The notes under the pieces: model-generated
Told to the model about the DNA's origin: nothing
Seen by the model: the letters and a program-made list of their open reading frames with translations, nothing else
Database searches by the model: none
Assembly: GCA_965183835.1 (NCBI GenBank)
Contig: CBCYME010000015.1
Coordinates: 91,344-155,343 of the forward strand
Direction: 5' to 3'
DNA length: 64,000 bases
DNA from: OMPR01 sp965183835
GTDB lineage: Bacteria; Pseudomonadota; Alphaproteobacteria; Rhodobacterales; Rhodobacteraceae
Shown: positions 34,756 through 43,303 of the stretch, one piece after another
Numbering within the stretch: position 1 is the stretch's first letter
Layout of the letters: the number at the start of each line of letters is the position of its first letter
Made by a program: the position numbers and the translations under genes

Positions 34756-35943
34756 ATGTCTCAGACCGCTCCATCGCGCCCCTGGCTGGTTCTTATCGGA
34801 TTGGCGTTGGGCGTGTGCGTCACCAACGGCTTTGCACGATTTGCTTACGGGCTGATCCTGCCCGCGATGAAAGAGACGTTGAATTGGAGCTATGCCCAAG
34901 CTGGCTGGCTGAACACGGCGAACGCGCTTGGCTATGTTGCGGGTGCAGTGATGACCATGGCCTTGATACGTCGGGTATCCCCGTCGCGCCTGTTCAGTAT
35001 CGGCGTTCTAACAACGTCGGTCAGCCTGTTTGCAACAGGTCTGGACGAGAGCCTGATCGCGCAAAGCCTGTGGCGGATTTTGGCGGGGTTGTTTGGCGCG
35101 ATGTCCTTTGTCACGGGCGGCGCGCTGGCAGCTTCCTTATTTCAGGATCGCCCGCATCACAACGCTTTGGCGATTGCGTTCTATTTCGGGGCCGGTGGTG
35201 GATTGGGCATTATCCTATGCGGCGCAACGATTCCAATGATGCTGGATCTTTTGGGACCGCAAAGTTGGGCATGGGCTTGGATCGGCATCGGGCTTGTCAG
35301 CTTCGCCTTTTGCCCCCTGAGCGTCTGGGCTGCCGAACAACTCCGCCCACCGACCGGTAAGGCACCGCCAAAGGCGCGGACGCCGATTGTTCGGATGCTG
35401 GGGGAAATTGGCGGGTACGCTGGGTTTGGCTTGGGCTATATTGTGTATCTGACATTCCTTGTGGCTTGGATGAAGGAACGCGATGCAAGCGCAGCCATGA
35501 TTTCATTCACTTGGGTGGCCTTGGGGATCAGTATCACGGTGTCCCCCTTCGTCTGGCGCAACATCTTTGCCCGGTTTGCGTCAGGCTTGCCGTTGGCAAT
35601 GATCCTGACGGGCATCGCCACGGGGTCCGCCCTGCCTATCTTAATCCCCAACACGTTTGGCCTGATGCTGTCCGCGCTGATATTTGGGCTGTCTGTCTTT
35701 ATGGCACCGGGTGCTGTCACAAACTTCACCCGCCAAAACCTGCCACAAAGCAGCTGGACCAGCGTCATCAGCTTTTACACGGTGGTTTTCTCAATTTCCC
35801 AAACCATTGGCCCACTCGGGGCGGGTTGGTTCGGCGATTGGACCGGGGATATTGGTAACAGCCTGCTGGCGGCCTCAGCTTTGCTCATGATCGGGGCTGT
35901 TTGCGCTGTTCTTCAACGCCCGATAGCAGACCGACCTACATAA
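34756..35943 (+). CDS. MFS transporter, YbfB/YjiJ family
   Basis: 395 aa with about 12 hydrophobic helices. N-terminus LVLIGLALGVCVTNGFARFAYGLILPAMKE (from ~12) and YAQAGWLNTANALGYVAGA are the family signature. AAGGATCAGCG precedes the ATG at 34756. Substrate unknown; exporter or uptake cannot be told apart. Convergent with the rplT-rpmI operon across a shared terminator. Confidence 0.85.
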   Translation: MSQTAPSRPWLVLIGLALGVCVTNGFARFAYGLILPAMKETLNWSYAQAGWLNTANALGYVAGAVMTMALIRRVSPSRLFSIGVLTTSVSLFATGLDESLIAQSLWRILAGLFGAMSFVTGGALAASLFQDRPHHNALAIAFYFGAGGGLGIILCGATIPMMLDLLGPQSWAWAWIGIGLVSFAFCPLSVWAAEQLRPPTGKAPPKARTPIVRMLGEIGGYAGFGLGYIVYLTFLVAWMKERDASAAMISFTWVALGISITVSPFVWRNIFARFASGLPLAMILTGIATGSALPILIPNTFGLMLSALIFGLSVFMAPGAVTNFTRQNLPQSSWTSVISFYTVVFSISQTIGPLGAGWFGDWTGDIGNSLLAASALLMIGAVCAVLQRPIADRPT

Positions 35944-35945
35944 AA

Positions 35946-35972
35946 AAACCGCCCGGAAAATCCGAGCGGTTT
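35946..35972 (-). terminator. Terminator of rpmI-rplT (and MFS gene)
   Basis: 12-bp stem (35946-35957 with 35961-35972) with one G-U on the minus strand, followed there by a TTTTTTT tract. Works for rplT; for the plus strand the stem has one mismatch and TTT. Confidence 0.88.
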
Positions 35973-36002
35973 CTCTATTCTTTATCTCTCGGTTGAGAGG
36001 GC

Positions 36003-36368
36003 TTAGGCAGCCAGAGCAGCCTGTGCCTGTGCAACGATCGCACCGAACGCGTCGGGCTCGTGTACGGCCAAGTCAGCCAGAACTTTACGGTCAACTTCGA
36101 TACCGGCCAAAGTCAGACCGTTGATGAAGCGGCTGTATGTCAGTGCCTCGTCATGCGAACGCACAGCAGCGTTGATCCGCTGGATCCACAACGCGCGGAA
36201 ATTCCGCTTACGCTGTTTCCGGTCACGGGTCGCGTACTGGTTCGCCTTGTCGACGGCCTGTGTCGCGACCTTAAAGGTGCTCTTGCGACGACCGTAGTAA
36301 CCTTTGGCGGCTTTGATGATTTTCTTGTGACGGGCGTGGGTAACCACACCACCTTTAACGCGGGACAT
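36003..36368 (-). CDS. rplT: 50S ribosomal protein L20
   Basis: 121 aa, full length. MSRVKGGVVTHARHKKI, GYYGRRKSTFKVA and FINGLTLAGIEVDRKVLADLA are diagnostic of bL20. GGAGATACC lies upstream. Gene order rpmI-rplT with a 14-bp gap is the usual one; infC is not adjacent. Confidence 0.98.
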   Translation of the reverse strand: MSRVKGGVVTHARHKKIIKAAKGYYGRRKSTFKVATQAVDKANQYATRDRKQRKRNFRALWIQRINAAVRSHDEALTYSRFINGLTLAGIEVDRKVLADLAVHEPDAFGAIVAQAQAALAA

Positions 36369-36382
36369 ACTGGTATCTCCTC

Positions 36383-36583
36383 TTAACGATCGTAGGGCAT
36401 GAAGCCCTTGACGATTTTAGCGTCGGGGGCAGAAAGGGTAGTGGTTCCACGTGCATCACGGATGAATTTCTTCGTCCGCTTGATCATGCCGTGACGTTTG
36501 CCGGCCTGGCCACCAAGGACCTTACCTGTCGCAGTAATTTTGAAGCGCTTTTTAGCACTCGATTTTGTCTTCATCTTGGGCAT
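36383..36583 (-). CDS. rpmI: 50S ribosomal protein L35
   Basis: 66 aa. MPKMKTKSSAKKRFKITATG and KRHGMIKRTKKFIRD are diagnostic of bL35. ATG at 36583 has AAGGAGA 7 nt upstream; an in-frame start 15 codons earlier is not used. Confidence 0.97.
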   Translation of the reverse strand: MPKMKTKSSAKKRFKITATGKVLGGQAGKRHGMIKRTKKFIRDARGTTTLSAPDAKIVKGFMPYDR

Positions 36584-36694
36584 TTCCGTCTCCTTATCTC
36601 GGGTTCGGTACGGGACGCGACTCGGCATGCCACTTAGGCCGGTCGCGCAATCAGAAGCGCCGTTTACGCATAACGAAGAAAACTGGCAAGGGGG

Positions 36695-36919
36695 TTAGCG
36701 AATAATTCGTGCCACAACGCTAAAAAAAACATCCGGCACATCGGTCAACTGATACCCGCCGGGTTTTGCTTGAACCGCGTAGATGATCAAACCACCCGCG
36801 ATCAACAGCGTCAGCATCGAAGCCCGAGGTGTTCTCTCAGTGCTGTAAGCCGATAACATAGAAGGTATGGATAACAAAAGCAGTATAAGCCCCGCAATCA
36901 GAGCAATATCAGTATCCAT
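36695..36919 (-). CDS. Small hypothetical membrane protein
   Basis: 74 aa with two membrane helices (IALIAGLILLLLSIPSML at ~5-22 and MLTLLIAGGLIIYAV at ~35-49) and a short soluble tail. Lies between pyk and rpmI on the same strand, 29 bp after pyk. I know similar small proteins at this place in other Rhodobacterales genomes but no function. AT-richer than the neighbours. Confidence 0.65.
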   Translation of the reverse strand: MDTDIALIAGLILLLLSIPSMLSAYSTERTPRASMLTLLIAGGLIIYAVQAKPGGYQLTDVPDVFFSVVARIIR

Positions 36920-36948
36920 ACCCGCCTATCCCCTTTTCAATAAGCAGC

Positions 36949-38395
36949 TTAGCCCGGATCTGTATTGTAAATCAAACGCTCATCACAGGGCGCAATCCGC
37001 AGGATATTGGTCGTCCCCGGCACATTGAACGGCACCCCAGCGGTGATCACGATCTGGTCCGTTTCAATCGCAAACCCATCCGCACGTGCCGCACGCGCCG
37101 CATTTACCACCGCGCCCTTAAATCGGGTCAATTCTGGCGTCATCACACAGTGGCATCCCCAACTCAGGCACAACCGCCGCGCGGTTCCGGTCAGGGACGT
37201 CATCGCGATGATGGGCACACCGGGACGTTCCCGCGCAGTCAACAGGGCCGTGATTCCGCTTTGCGTAAAGCAACAAATCGCTTTGATGTCCGTCTTTTCC
37301 GCAATTTCACGTGCGGCTGCGACAATCCCATCGGCGATCGTCGTCCCTTTGGCGGTACGCGAGGCGGCGATGATCTGGGCATATGTTGGGTCGGCTTCGA
37401 CCTCGATCGCAACCTGGTTCATTGTTCCCACCGCTTCCAGAGGGTAGCTACCCGCTGCGGATTCCGCGCTCAGCATGATGGCATCTGTGCCCTCATAAAT
37501 CGCAGTTGCAACGTCTGACACTTCGGCACGGGTCGGCATTGGACTTTCGATCATGCTCTCAAGCATCTGCGTCGCGACGATAACAGGCTTGGCTGCCGCC
37601 CGGCACTTGCGCACCAATCGTTTCTGGATCGGCGGCACGGCCGAGACTGGCAGCTCGACCCCCAGATCCCCCGGGCTACCATGATGCCGTCTGAGGCATC
37701 CAAAATATCCTCGAACGCCTCAACAGCCGAAGGTTTTTCGATTTTGGACAGGATCGCCGCTCGCCCATCGGCCAACGCACGCGCTTCAAACACATCCTTG
37801 GCCCGTTGCACAAACGACAAGGCCAGCCAATCGACGCCCAACTGACACACGAACTCCAGATCCGAGCGATCCTTTTCAGACAGCGCCGCCAGAGGCAGAA
37901 CAACATCTGGGACATTCACGCCCTTGCGGTTGGAAATCGCGCCGCCGATTTCCACACGGCACTCTGCGAAATCTTCTCCACAAGACTCCACCACCAGCCG
38001 AATCTTACCGTCATTGACCAACAGGCGTGAATCCACCTCAAGCGCCTGAAAAATCTCAGGGTGCGGCAGACAAACACGCGCAATATCCCCCGGCGTTGGA
38101 TCCAAATCCAGCCGGAAACTTGGCACCCTCGACCAAGTCCTCGACTTCATTGGCAAAGACCCCGACCCGCAACTTGGGCCCTTGCAAATCGGCAAGGATG
38201 GCGATCGGGCTGTCCAGATCTTTTTCAACCTGACGAATGATGCGGTGCTTTTCGCGAATCTCGTCTTGCGACCCATGGCTCATGTTCAGACGGAACACAT
38301 CTGCCCCAGCTTCGTGCAAGGCACGGATCATGTCATAAGTTTCTGACGCGGGGGCCCAAAGTGGCCACGATCTTGACTTTACGAAGACGCCGCAT
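36949..38395 (-). pseudogene. pyk: Pyruvate kinase, disrupted by three single-base frameshifts
   Basis: Conceptually repaired, ~480 aa. From MRRLRKVKIVATLGP (ATG 38395, AGGAGAG upstream) the parts are collinear: DMIRALHEAGADVFRLNMSHG, substrate/metal region ILSKIEKPSAVEAFEDIL, IVATQMLESMI and the C-terminal domain to 36949. Breaks: one extra C in a C-run near 38353, one extra T in a T-run near 38119, and one missing G in a G-run near 37671. All three are in homopolymers, which makes sequencing or assembly error a strong alternative to real loss. Pyruvate kinase makes pyruvate and ATP from PEP. Confidence 0.85.
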
Positions 38396-38511
38396 GGCTC
38401 TGCTCTCCTGAAATTTGTTCTTGTTACCTAGAAATGATCCGCGAGCGAACACTCGGAATTCCCATTCCTCGATAACTGCCTTACACCTATGAACAAAGAG
38501 ATGACAGGCAC

Positions 38512-39249
38512 ATGACTTATAACCCATTTTTCATTCATGGCGAAAACCGCCCTGCCCGCTGGCTGATCACCTGTGATCATGCGACCAATATGGTTCCCCC
38601 CTTTGTAAACAATGGCGATCTTGGCTTGCCGCGCGAAGACATGGAACGCCACATTGCATACGATGTCGGCGCTTATGGTGTCGCGCAGCATCTTGGCGAA
38701 GTTTTGAATGCGCCCGTCGTGGCGTCCAACTTTTCGCGCCTTGTGATCGATCCGAACCGGGGCGAAGATGACCCGACATTGTTAATGAAGCTCTACGACG
38801 GCACCATCATTCCCGGCAATCGCACCGCCGGTGCGAGCGAACGTGAAAAGCGATTGCAACAATGCTATCGCCCCTACCACGAACAATTGGCCCGCATGAC
38901 GGCGTTACCCCATACCGTGGTGATTTCGATGCACAGCTTCACAAGGCAACTCCGGGGGCGCCCCCCACGTCCTTGGGAAATTGGTATTTTGTTCACCCCG
39001 GACGAGCGGTTTTCCCGCCCCCTGATTGACCGGCTGAACGCAGAAAGTGACCTCTGCGTTGGTGAAAATGAACCCTATACAGGCGTTCTGCCTGGGGATG
39101 CGATCGACACTCATTGCACCAACCACGGGCGCCCAAATGCCTTGATCGAAATCCGCAATGATCTTATCGCAGACACCCCCGGACAAAGGGCGTGGGCCGA
39201 AAGACTTGCGCCAATTTTGCAAGATGCGTTGGCGACTTCTGGGGTTTGA
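38512..39249 (+). CDS. N-formylglutamate amidohydrolase family protein
   Basis: 245 aa. Metal and substrate motifs LITCDHATNMVP, YDVGAYGVAQHL, NFSRLVIDPNRGEDDPTLL, HSFTR and PNALIEIRNDLI match the FGase family (PF05013), which hydrolyses N-formyl-L-glutamate in histidine degradation; many members act on other N-acyl compounds. No hut genes nearby, so the substrate is open. Divergent from pyk, with a 116-bp gap between start codons. Confidence 0.9.
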   Translation: MTYNPFFIHGENRPARWLITCDHATNMVPPFVNNGDLGLPREDMERHIAYDVGAYGVAQHLGEVLNAPVVASNFSRLVIDPNRGEDDPTLLMKLYDGTIIPGNRTAGASEREKRLQQCYRPYHEQLARMTALPHTVVISMHSFTRQLRGRPPRPWEIGILFTPDERFSRPLIDRLNAESDLCVGENEPYTGVLPGDAIDTHCTNHGRPNALIEIRNDLIADTPGQRAWAERLAPILQDALATSGV

Positions 39250-39365
39250 CAAGACCTTAACATTTCGTCTTGAATCCCCTTAGTTACGCTGCGGAAATCT
39301 TGCAGGAACGTGCCCAGAACCCCATGTTAGTCATGACAGAAACCTACCCTTGAAAGGAGCATGTC

Positions 39366-39605
39366 ATGACTGTTGAAACTCTGACTACTGTCTTTGGTTG
39401 GATGGCGGTATTGAATCTCGGTTACTTAATGCTGGCCACTGCAGTTCTCTTTTTCATGCAGAATTGGGTGGTTGGCATCCATGCCAACTGGTTCAAACTT
39501 GAACCAGAGGCGGTGAGGGCAGAACATTACCGCTTCTTGGCCAACTACAAAATCGTCACTTTGGTTTTTGCCGTGATCCCATATTTGGCTTTGAAGCTTA
39601 TCTAG
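39366..39605 (+). CDS. DUF6868 small membrane protein
   Basis: 79 aa, two membrane helices (NLGYLMLATAVLFFMQNW around 17-34; IVTLVFAVIPYLALKLI at the end). HANWFKLEPEAVRAEHYRFLANYK in the middle (from ~39) is the conserved part. Strong GAAAGGAG ribosome site. Function unknown; matches the DUF6868 family as I recall it. Confidence 0.75.
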   Translation: MTVETLTTVFGWMAVLNLGYLMLATAVLFFMQNWVVGIHANWFKLEPEAVRAEHYRFLANYKIVTLVFAVIPYLALKLI

Positions 39606-39720
39606 CGTTCAAGGAAGATGCGCCCCTCGCAGCCGCAATTTCCCTCGTTTCATTGTAACTGCAGGCGGGGCTTGGTACCTAGCGAGAGGGACGCATAACA
39701 CTTTTTCCGGAGCCATACGC

Positions 39721-40035
39721 ATGGATCAGCAAACCGAAATCGAAATTCAGGCCGCCGCTTTTCGCCGCTTGCAAAAGCACCTGATGGAAGATCGCACAGA
39801 CGCACAGAACATTGACATGATGAACTTGGCCGGGTTTTGCCGAAACTGCCTGGCCCGCTGGTATCAAGAGGCCGCAAACGAACGCGGCATTGAGATGGAC
39901 AAAAACCAAGCTCGCGAAGCCTATTATGGCATGACCATGGATGAGTGGAAGGCAAACTATCAAACCGATGCAAGCCCGGAAAAACAAGCCGCCTTCAAGG
40001 TCGCTTTTGAGGAAAACGTGACTAAGAAGGGCTGA
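39721..40035 (+). CDS. DUF1244 domain protein
   Basis: 104 aa, full length. FRRLQKHLMEDRTDAQNIDMMNLAGFCRNCLARWY (from ~15) and the YYGMTMDEWKANYQ segment are the family core. Helical, cytoplasmic, with a CxxC-like FCRNC. Function unknown. Overlaps the convergent CoA transferase by 14 bp. Confidence 0.88.
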   Translation: MDQQTEIEIQAAAFRRLQKHLMEDRTDAQNIDMMNLAGFCRNCLARWYQEAANERGIEMDKNQAREAYYGMTMDEWKANYQTDASPEKQAAFKVAFEENVTKKG

Positions 40036-41212
40036 ACACCACGCCTTTGGCGGCCAGATTTGCAAATTTGGCCGCATCCACACCCAATTCCGCCAGTACA
40101 GATCGGCTGTCAGCCCCATGCGCCCGCGGTAGCGTTTTCAACTCTGGCCCACCATGATCATAAGTGAACCCGGCCACTGCAAACCGATCCTCACCAACGG
40201 TCTGAACCACCTTGCGCGCTTGATAATGCGGCTCTTGCAGTGCCTCATCTATGCCTCGCACACGCGCAGCCGGTACATGATGCGCGTTCAGGTGGTCCTC
40301 CCATTCTGCAGCGGTACGGTTCAGCATAACGCGCTCCAAACGTGCAGCATCAGCCATTCTCCGCGAACCAACTTCCGCGCGCGGTGTTGCCAGAATCTCT
40401 GCGGCGGTCGCGTCGTCCCCCACGGCAGTCATCAAGTTCGCCATCTGTGCATTGGTGAACGCGCCGATCATCAGTTGACCATCTGATGTCTCAAATGTGC
40501 GATATCCGGCCAATTCCAAATCATGGTTACCATCCGGCCTTGGCACGTCCCCTGTCGCGAGGGTCGCAGCGGTGTACGAATTCATCAGCATCAAAGCCGC
40601 ATCGGCCATTGCCACATCAACGCGCCGACCCAACCCCGTCTGAGCCCGCCCAAACAAGGCTGCCGAGATTGCCAGCGCAGCCTGCACACCTGTGCCATAA
40701 TCAATGACCGCGGGCCCAATCCGGAGCGGGCCCTGCCCCACATCCCCATTGGTCGACATAATCCCACTAAAGGCTTGAATAACGTTGTCATAGGCAGGAT
40801 GCGCGGCTTTGGGGCTTACCTGACCAAATCCGCTGATGGCACAATAAATCAGATCGGGCTTCAAAGCAGAAAGCCGTTCATAATCCAGACCCAATGCCTC
40901 GACCGCCTGCGCGGTATAATTTTGAACCAATACATCCGCCGTAGCGATGAGCCGGTCAAACAAGTCACGGCCCTCTTCGGATTTCAGATCCAATGCGAGT
41001 GTCTTTTTTCCACCCCCCTGAGCTTGAAAAGACAAGCCCATGCCAGCCGCATTCAGATCTGCATCGGCGCCCTCAATGCGTGTCATATCAGGGCGATCCA
41101 CAGGTTCTATCTTGATCACTTCAGCCCCAAGCACGCCAAGCTGATAAGCACAAAACGGACCGGCAAAAACATGAGTTAGATCTAAGACCCGCAAGCCTTC
41201 GAATGGTTGCAT
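40022..41212 (-). CDS. Family III CoA transferase (CaiB/Frc type)
   Basis: 396 aa. LDLTHVFAGPFCAYQLGVLGAEVIKIEP at the N-terminus (from ~10), KKTLALDLKSEEG, the catalytic Asp in VAMADAALML, and a C-terminal HHVPAARVRGIDEAL are typical. These enzymes move CoA between acids through an aspartyl-CoA thioester. Same strand as the dgc operon but separated from dat by 179 bp with a terminator, so probably its own transcript. Substrate unknown. Confidence 0.88.
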   Translation of the reverse strand: MQPFEGLRVLDLTHVFAGPFCAYQLGVLGAEVIKIEPVDRPDMTRIEGADADLNAAGMGLSFQAQGGGKKTLALDLKSEEGRDLFDRLIATADVLVQNYTAQAVEALGLDYERLSALKPDLIYCAISGFGQVSPKAAHPAYDNVIQAFSGIMSTNGDVGQGPLRIGPAVIDYGTGVQAALAISAALFGRAQTGLGRRVDVAMADAALMLMNSYTAATLATGDVPRPDGNHDLELAGYRTFETSDGQLMIGAFTNAQMANLMTAVGDDATAAEILATPRAEVGSRRMADAARLERVMLNRTAAEWEDHLNAHHVPAARVRGIDEALQEPHYQARKVVQTVGEDRFAVAGFTYDHGGPELKTLPRAHGADSRSVLAELGVDAAKFANLAAKGVVFSPS

Positions 41213-41334
41213 GAAACGTCCTCCCTCAGGGAACTCTATTCATGCAGGCCAAGTGTGATGGTCTGATATCGTCAAACTGAGGTCGGTTTTGTTGGGTTGG
41301 AATTTCCGGCGAAACTACATCGCAGCAGTGCCAG

Positions 41335-41365
41335 AAAAACATGGGGCGCGCCAAACGGCACGCCC
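41335..41365 (-). terminator. Terminator of the dgcN-dgcA-dat operon
   Basis: Minus strand: 9-bp stem with one G-U (41357-41365 with 41344-41352, 4-nt loop), then CATGTTTTT. Lies 27 bp after dat. Confidence 0.8.
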
Positions 41366-41391
41366 TACATCTTGCTAAATCAGCGTTTGAT

Positions 41392-42252
41392 TTAGATGGC
41401 CGCCTTCAGGCTTTCATCCAGATAGATTTCGCGCAACCGCTTCGCAATCGGACCCGGTGTGCCATCACCCAGCGCAACACCGTCGATTTCCACAACGGGC
41501 ATCACAAAGGCAGAGGCCGAGGTGGTAAAGGCCTCGTCCGCCTCTTTGGCTTCGTCGATGGTGAACAGGCGCTCTTCGATTTCCATCTGCGCCTCTTCCG
41601 CCATACGCAGAACCGCCTTACGGGTGATACCATGCAAAATGTCGTTGGACAGCGGACGGGTTACAATCTTACCGTTCTTAACGAAATACGCGTTGTTGCT
41701 GGTGCCCTCGGTCACGTGACCGTCTTCGATCAACCAAGCATCATCTGCACCGGCCGCCTTGGCCATCATTTTACCCATGGACGGGTACAACAACTGCACG
41801 GTCTTGATGTCCCGACGACCCCAGCGGATATCCTCGATCGAGATGATCTTGGCGCCTTTCTTGGCGGCTGGGTTATCGGCCAGACCCGGCTTGTTCTGGG
41901 TGAACAGAACGATGGTCGGCTTGGTGGTTTCAGGGTCGGGGAACACAAAATCCCGGTCGCCATCGGACCCACGGGTGATTTGCAGGTACACCAGACCCTC
42001 GGTGATCTCGTTCACGCGCACCAACTCGCGGTGGATCTCCAACAGCTCGTCCTTGGTGCAAGCGGCTGGCATATCCAACTCGTTCAACGAACGCTCCAGA
42101 CGTACCGCGTGACCTTCAAAATCAATCAGTTTGCCGTCCAGAACCGACGTCACCTCGTAGACGCCATCGGCCATCAGAAACCCACGGTCAAAGATCGAAA
42201 CGGTGGCTTCGGTTTCCGGCAGGTACTGACCGTTTACATAAACTGTGCGCAT
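41392..42252 (-). CDS. dat: D-amino-acid transaminase (class IV)
   Basis: 286 aa fold-type IV PLP enzyme that moves amino groups between D-amino acids and 2-oxo acids. MRTVYVNGQYLPETEATVSIFDRGF, the PLP lysine region DIKTVQLLYPSMGKMMA, EDGHVTEGTSNNAYFV and the late TTSASAFVMPVVEIDG are present. The start overlaps dgcA by 19 bp, so they are translated together. In this operon it probably links D-alanine and other D-amino acids to D-glutamate, which dgcN/dgcA then process. A branched-chain aminotransferase is the alternative, less likely by neighbourhood. Confidence 0.88.
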   Translation of the reverse strand: MRTVYVNGQYLPETEATVSIFDRGFLMADGVYEVTSVLDGKLIDFEGHAVRLERSLNELDMPAACTKDELLEIHRELVRVNEITEGLVYLQITRGSDGDRDFVFPDPETTKPTIVLFTQNKPGLADNPAAKKGAKIISIEDIRWGRRDIKTVQLLYPSMGKMMAKAAGADDAWLIEDGHVTEGTSNNAYFVKNGKIVTRPLSNDILHGITRKAVLRMAEEAQMEIEERLFTIDEAKEADEAFTTSASAFVMPVVEIDGVALGDGTPGPIAKRLREIYLDESLKAAI

Positions 42253-43238
42253 TGTGCGTCTCCTATCCCCAGAGGGGCTGCAACCGGCGGATGCACACCC
42301 TTCTCATCAAATGTCAAAGCGTTGTCGCGGTCTTCGGCCAACAGCAGCGGCCCGTCAAGGTCCACCACCGACGCACCCTGCGCCACCAACGTCGCGGGCG
42401 CCATCGCCAGAGACGACCCAACCATGCAACCAACCATCACGTCATAACCCTCGGCCAGGGCCGCGTCGCGCAGGCGCAGCGCCTCGGTCAAACCACCGGT
42501 TTTGTCCAACTTGATGTTCACCACATCGTACTTGCCTTTAAGCTTGGACAAGCTGGTGCGGTCATGGCAGCTCTCATCCGCGCAGACGGGCACCGGGCGC
42601 TCCATCCCCAACAGGGCGTCGTCCTCGCCCGCAGGCAGGGGTTGCTCCACCAACGTCACACCCAAACGCACCAGATGCGGCGCAAGATCGGCGTAAACCT
42701 CAGCCGACCAGCCCTCGTTTGCGTCCACAATAATCGTTGAATCTGGTGCGCCTGCCCGCACGGCCTCAAGCCGGGGCATATCATCTGGCGTACCAAGTTT
42801 GATTTTCAGCAGGGGGCGAAACGCATTCTCAGCCGCCTGTGCCTGCATCTTCTCCGGCGTATCCAGCGACAGGGTATAGGCGGTGATTTCCGGCCCCGGC
42901 GCGCCCAGCCCAGCCAGCTCCCAAACTGATTTCCCGGCCCGCTTGGCCTCGAGATCCCACAACGCACAATCCACCGCATTGCGGGCAGCCCCAGCAGGCA
43001 GCAGGTCCATCAATGTTTCGCGGTCAAAACCCTCGGGTAAATTGCGGATTTCCGCCTCAACCGACTCGAGCGTTTCGTTGTACCGCGCATAGGGCACGCA
43101 CTCGCCCCACCCTTGATGATCCCCATCGGTGATCCGCACTGTCAGCACTTTGGCTTCGGTCCGCGATCCGCGCGAGATGGTGAACACCTGCGCCAGTTTG
43201 AAAACATCCCGAGTGACTTCTACCTGCACGCGCGCCAT
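42234..43238 (-). CDS. dgcA: N-acetyl-D-glutamate racemase DgcA (enolase superfamily)
   Basis: 334 aa muconate-lactonising/dipeptide-epimerase-type enolase. Catalytic KxK (LLKIKLG), metal ligands in VDANEGW, VEQPL and CADES, and second catalytic Lys in VNIKLDKTGG are intact. Formerly annotated as dipeptide epimerase; next to DgcN it is known in marine proteobacteria to racemise N-acetyl-D-glutamate to the L form. ATG 43238 (AAGAAGG upstream) preferred over one five codons earlier. Middle gene of the operon. Confidence 0.88.
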   Translation of the reverse strand: MARVQVEVTRDVFKLAQVFTISRGSRTEAKVLTVRITDGDHQGWGECVPYARYNETLESVEAEIRNLPEGFDRETLMDLLPAGAARNAVDCALWDLEAKRAGKSVWELAGLGAPGPEITAYTLSLDTPEKMQAQAAENAFRPLLKIKLGTPDDMPRLEAVRAGAPDSTIIVDANEGWSAEVYADLAPHLVRLGVTLVEQPLPAGEDDALLGMERPVPVCADESCHDRTSLSKLKGKYDVVNIKLDKTGGLTEALRLRDAALAEGYDVMVGCMVGSSLAMAPATLVAQGASVVDLDGPLLLAEDRDNALTFDEKGVHPPVAAPLGIGDAQCAQFM

Positions 43239-43303
43239 CCTTCTTCTTTTCACAGTTACGGCCGCCAGAGGGGGGATACCCCTCCTCCGGCGTGCCGCTT
43301 AGA

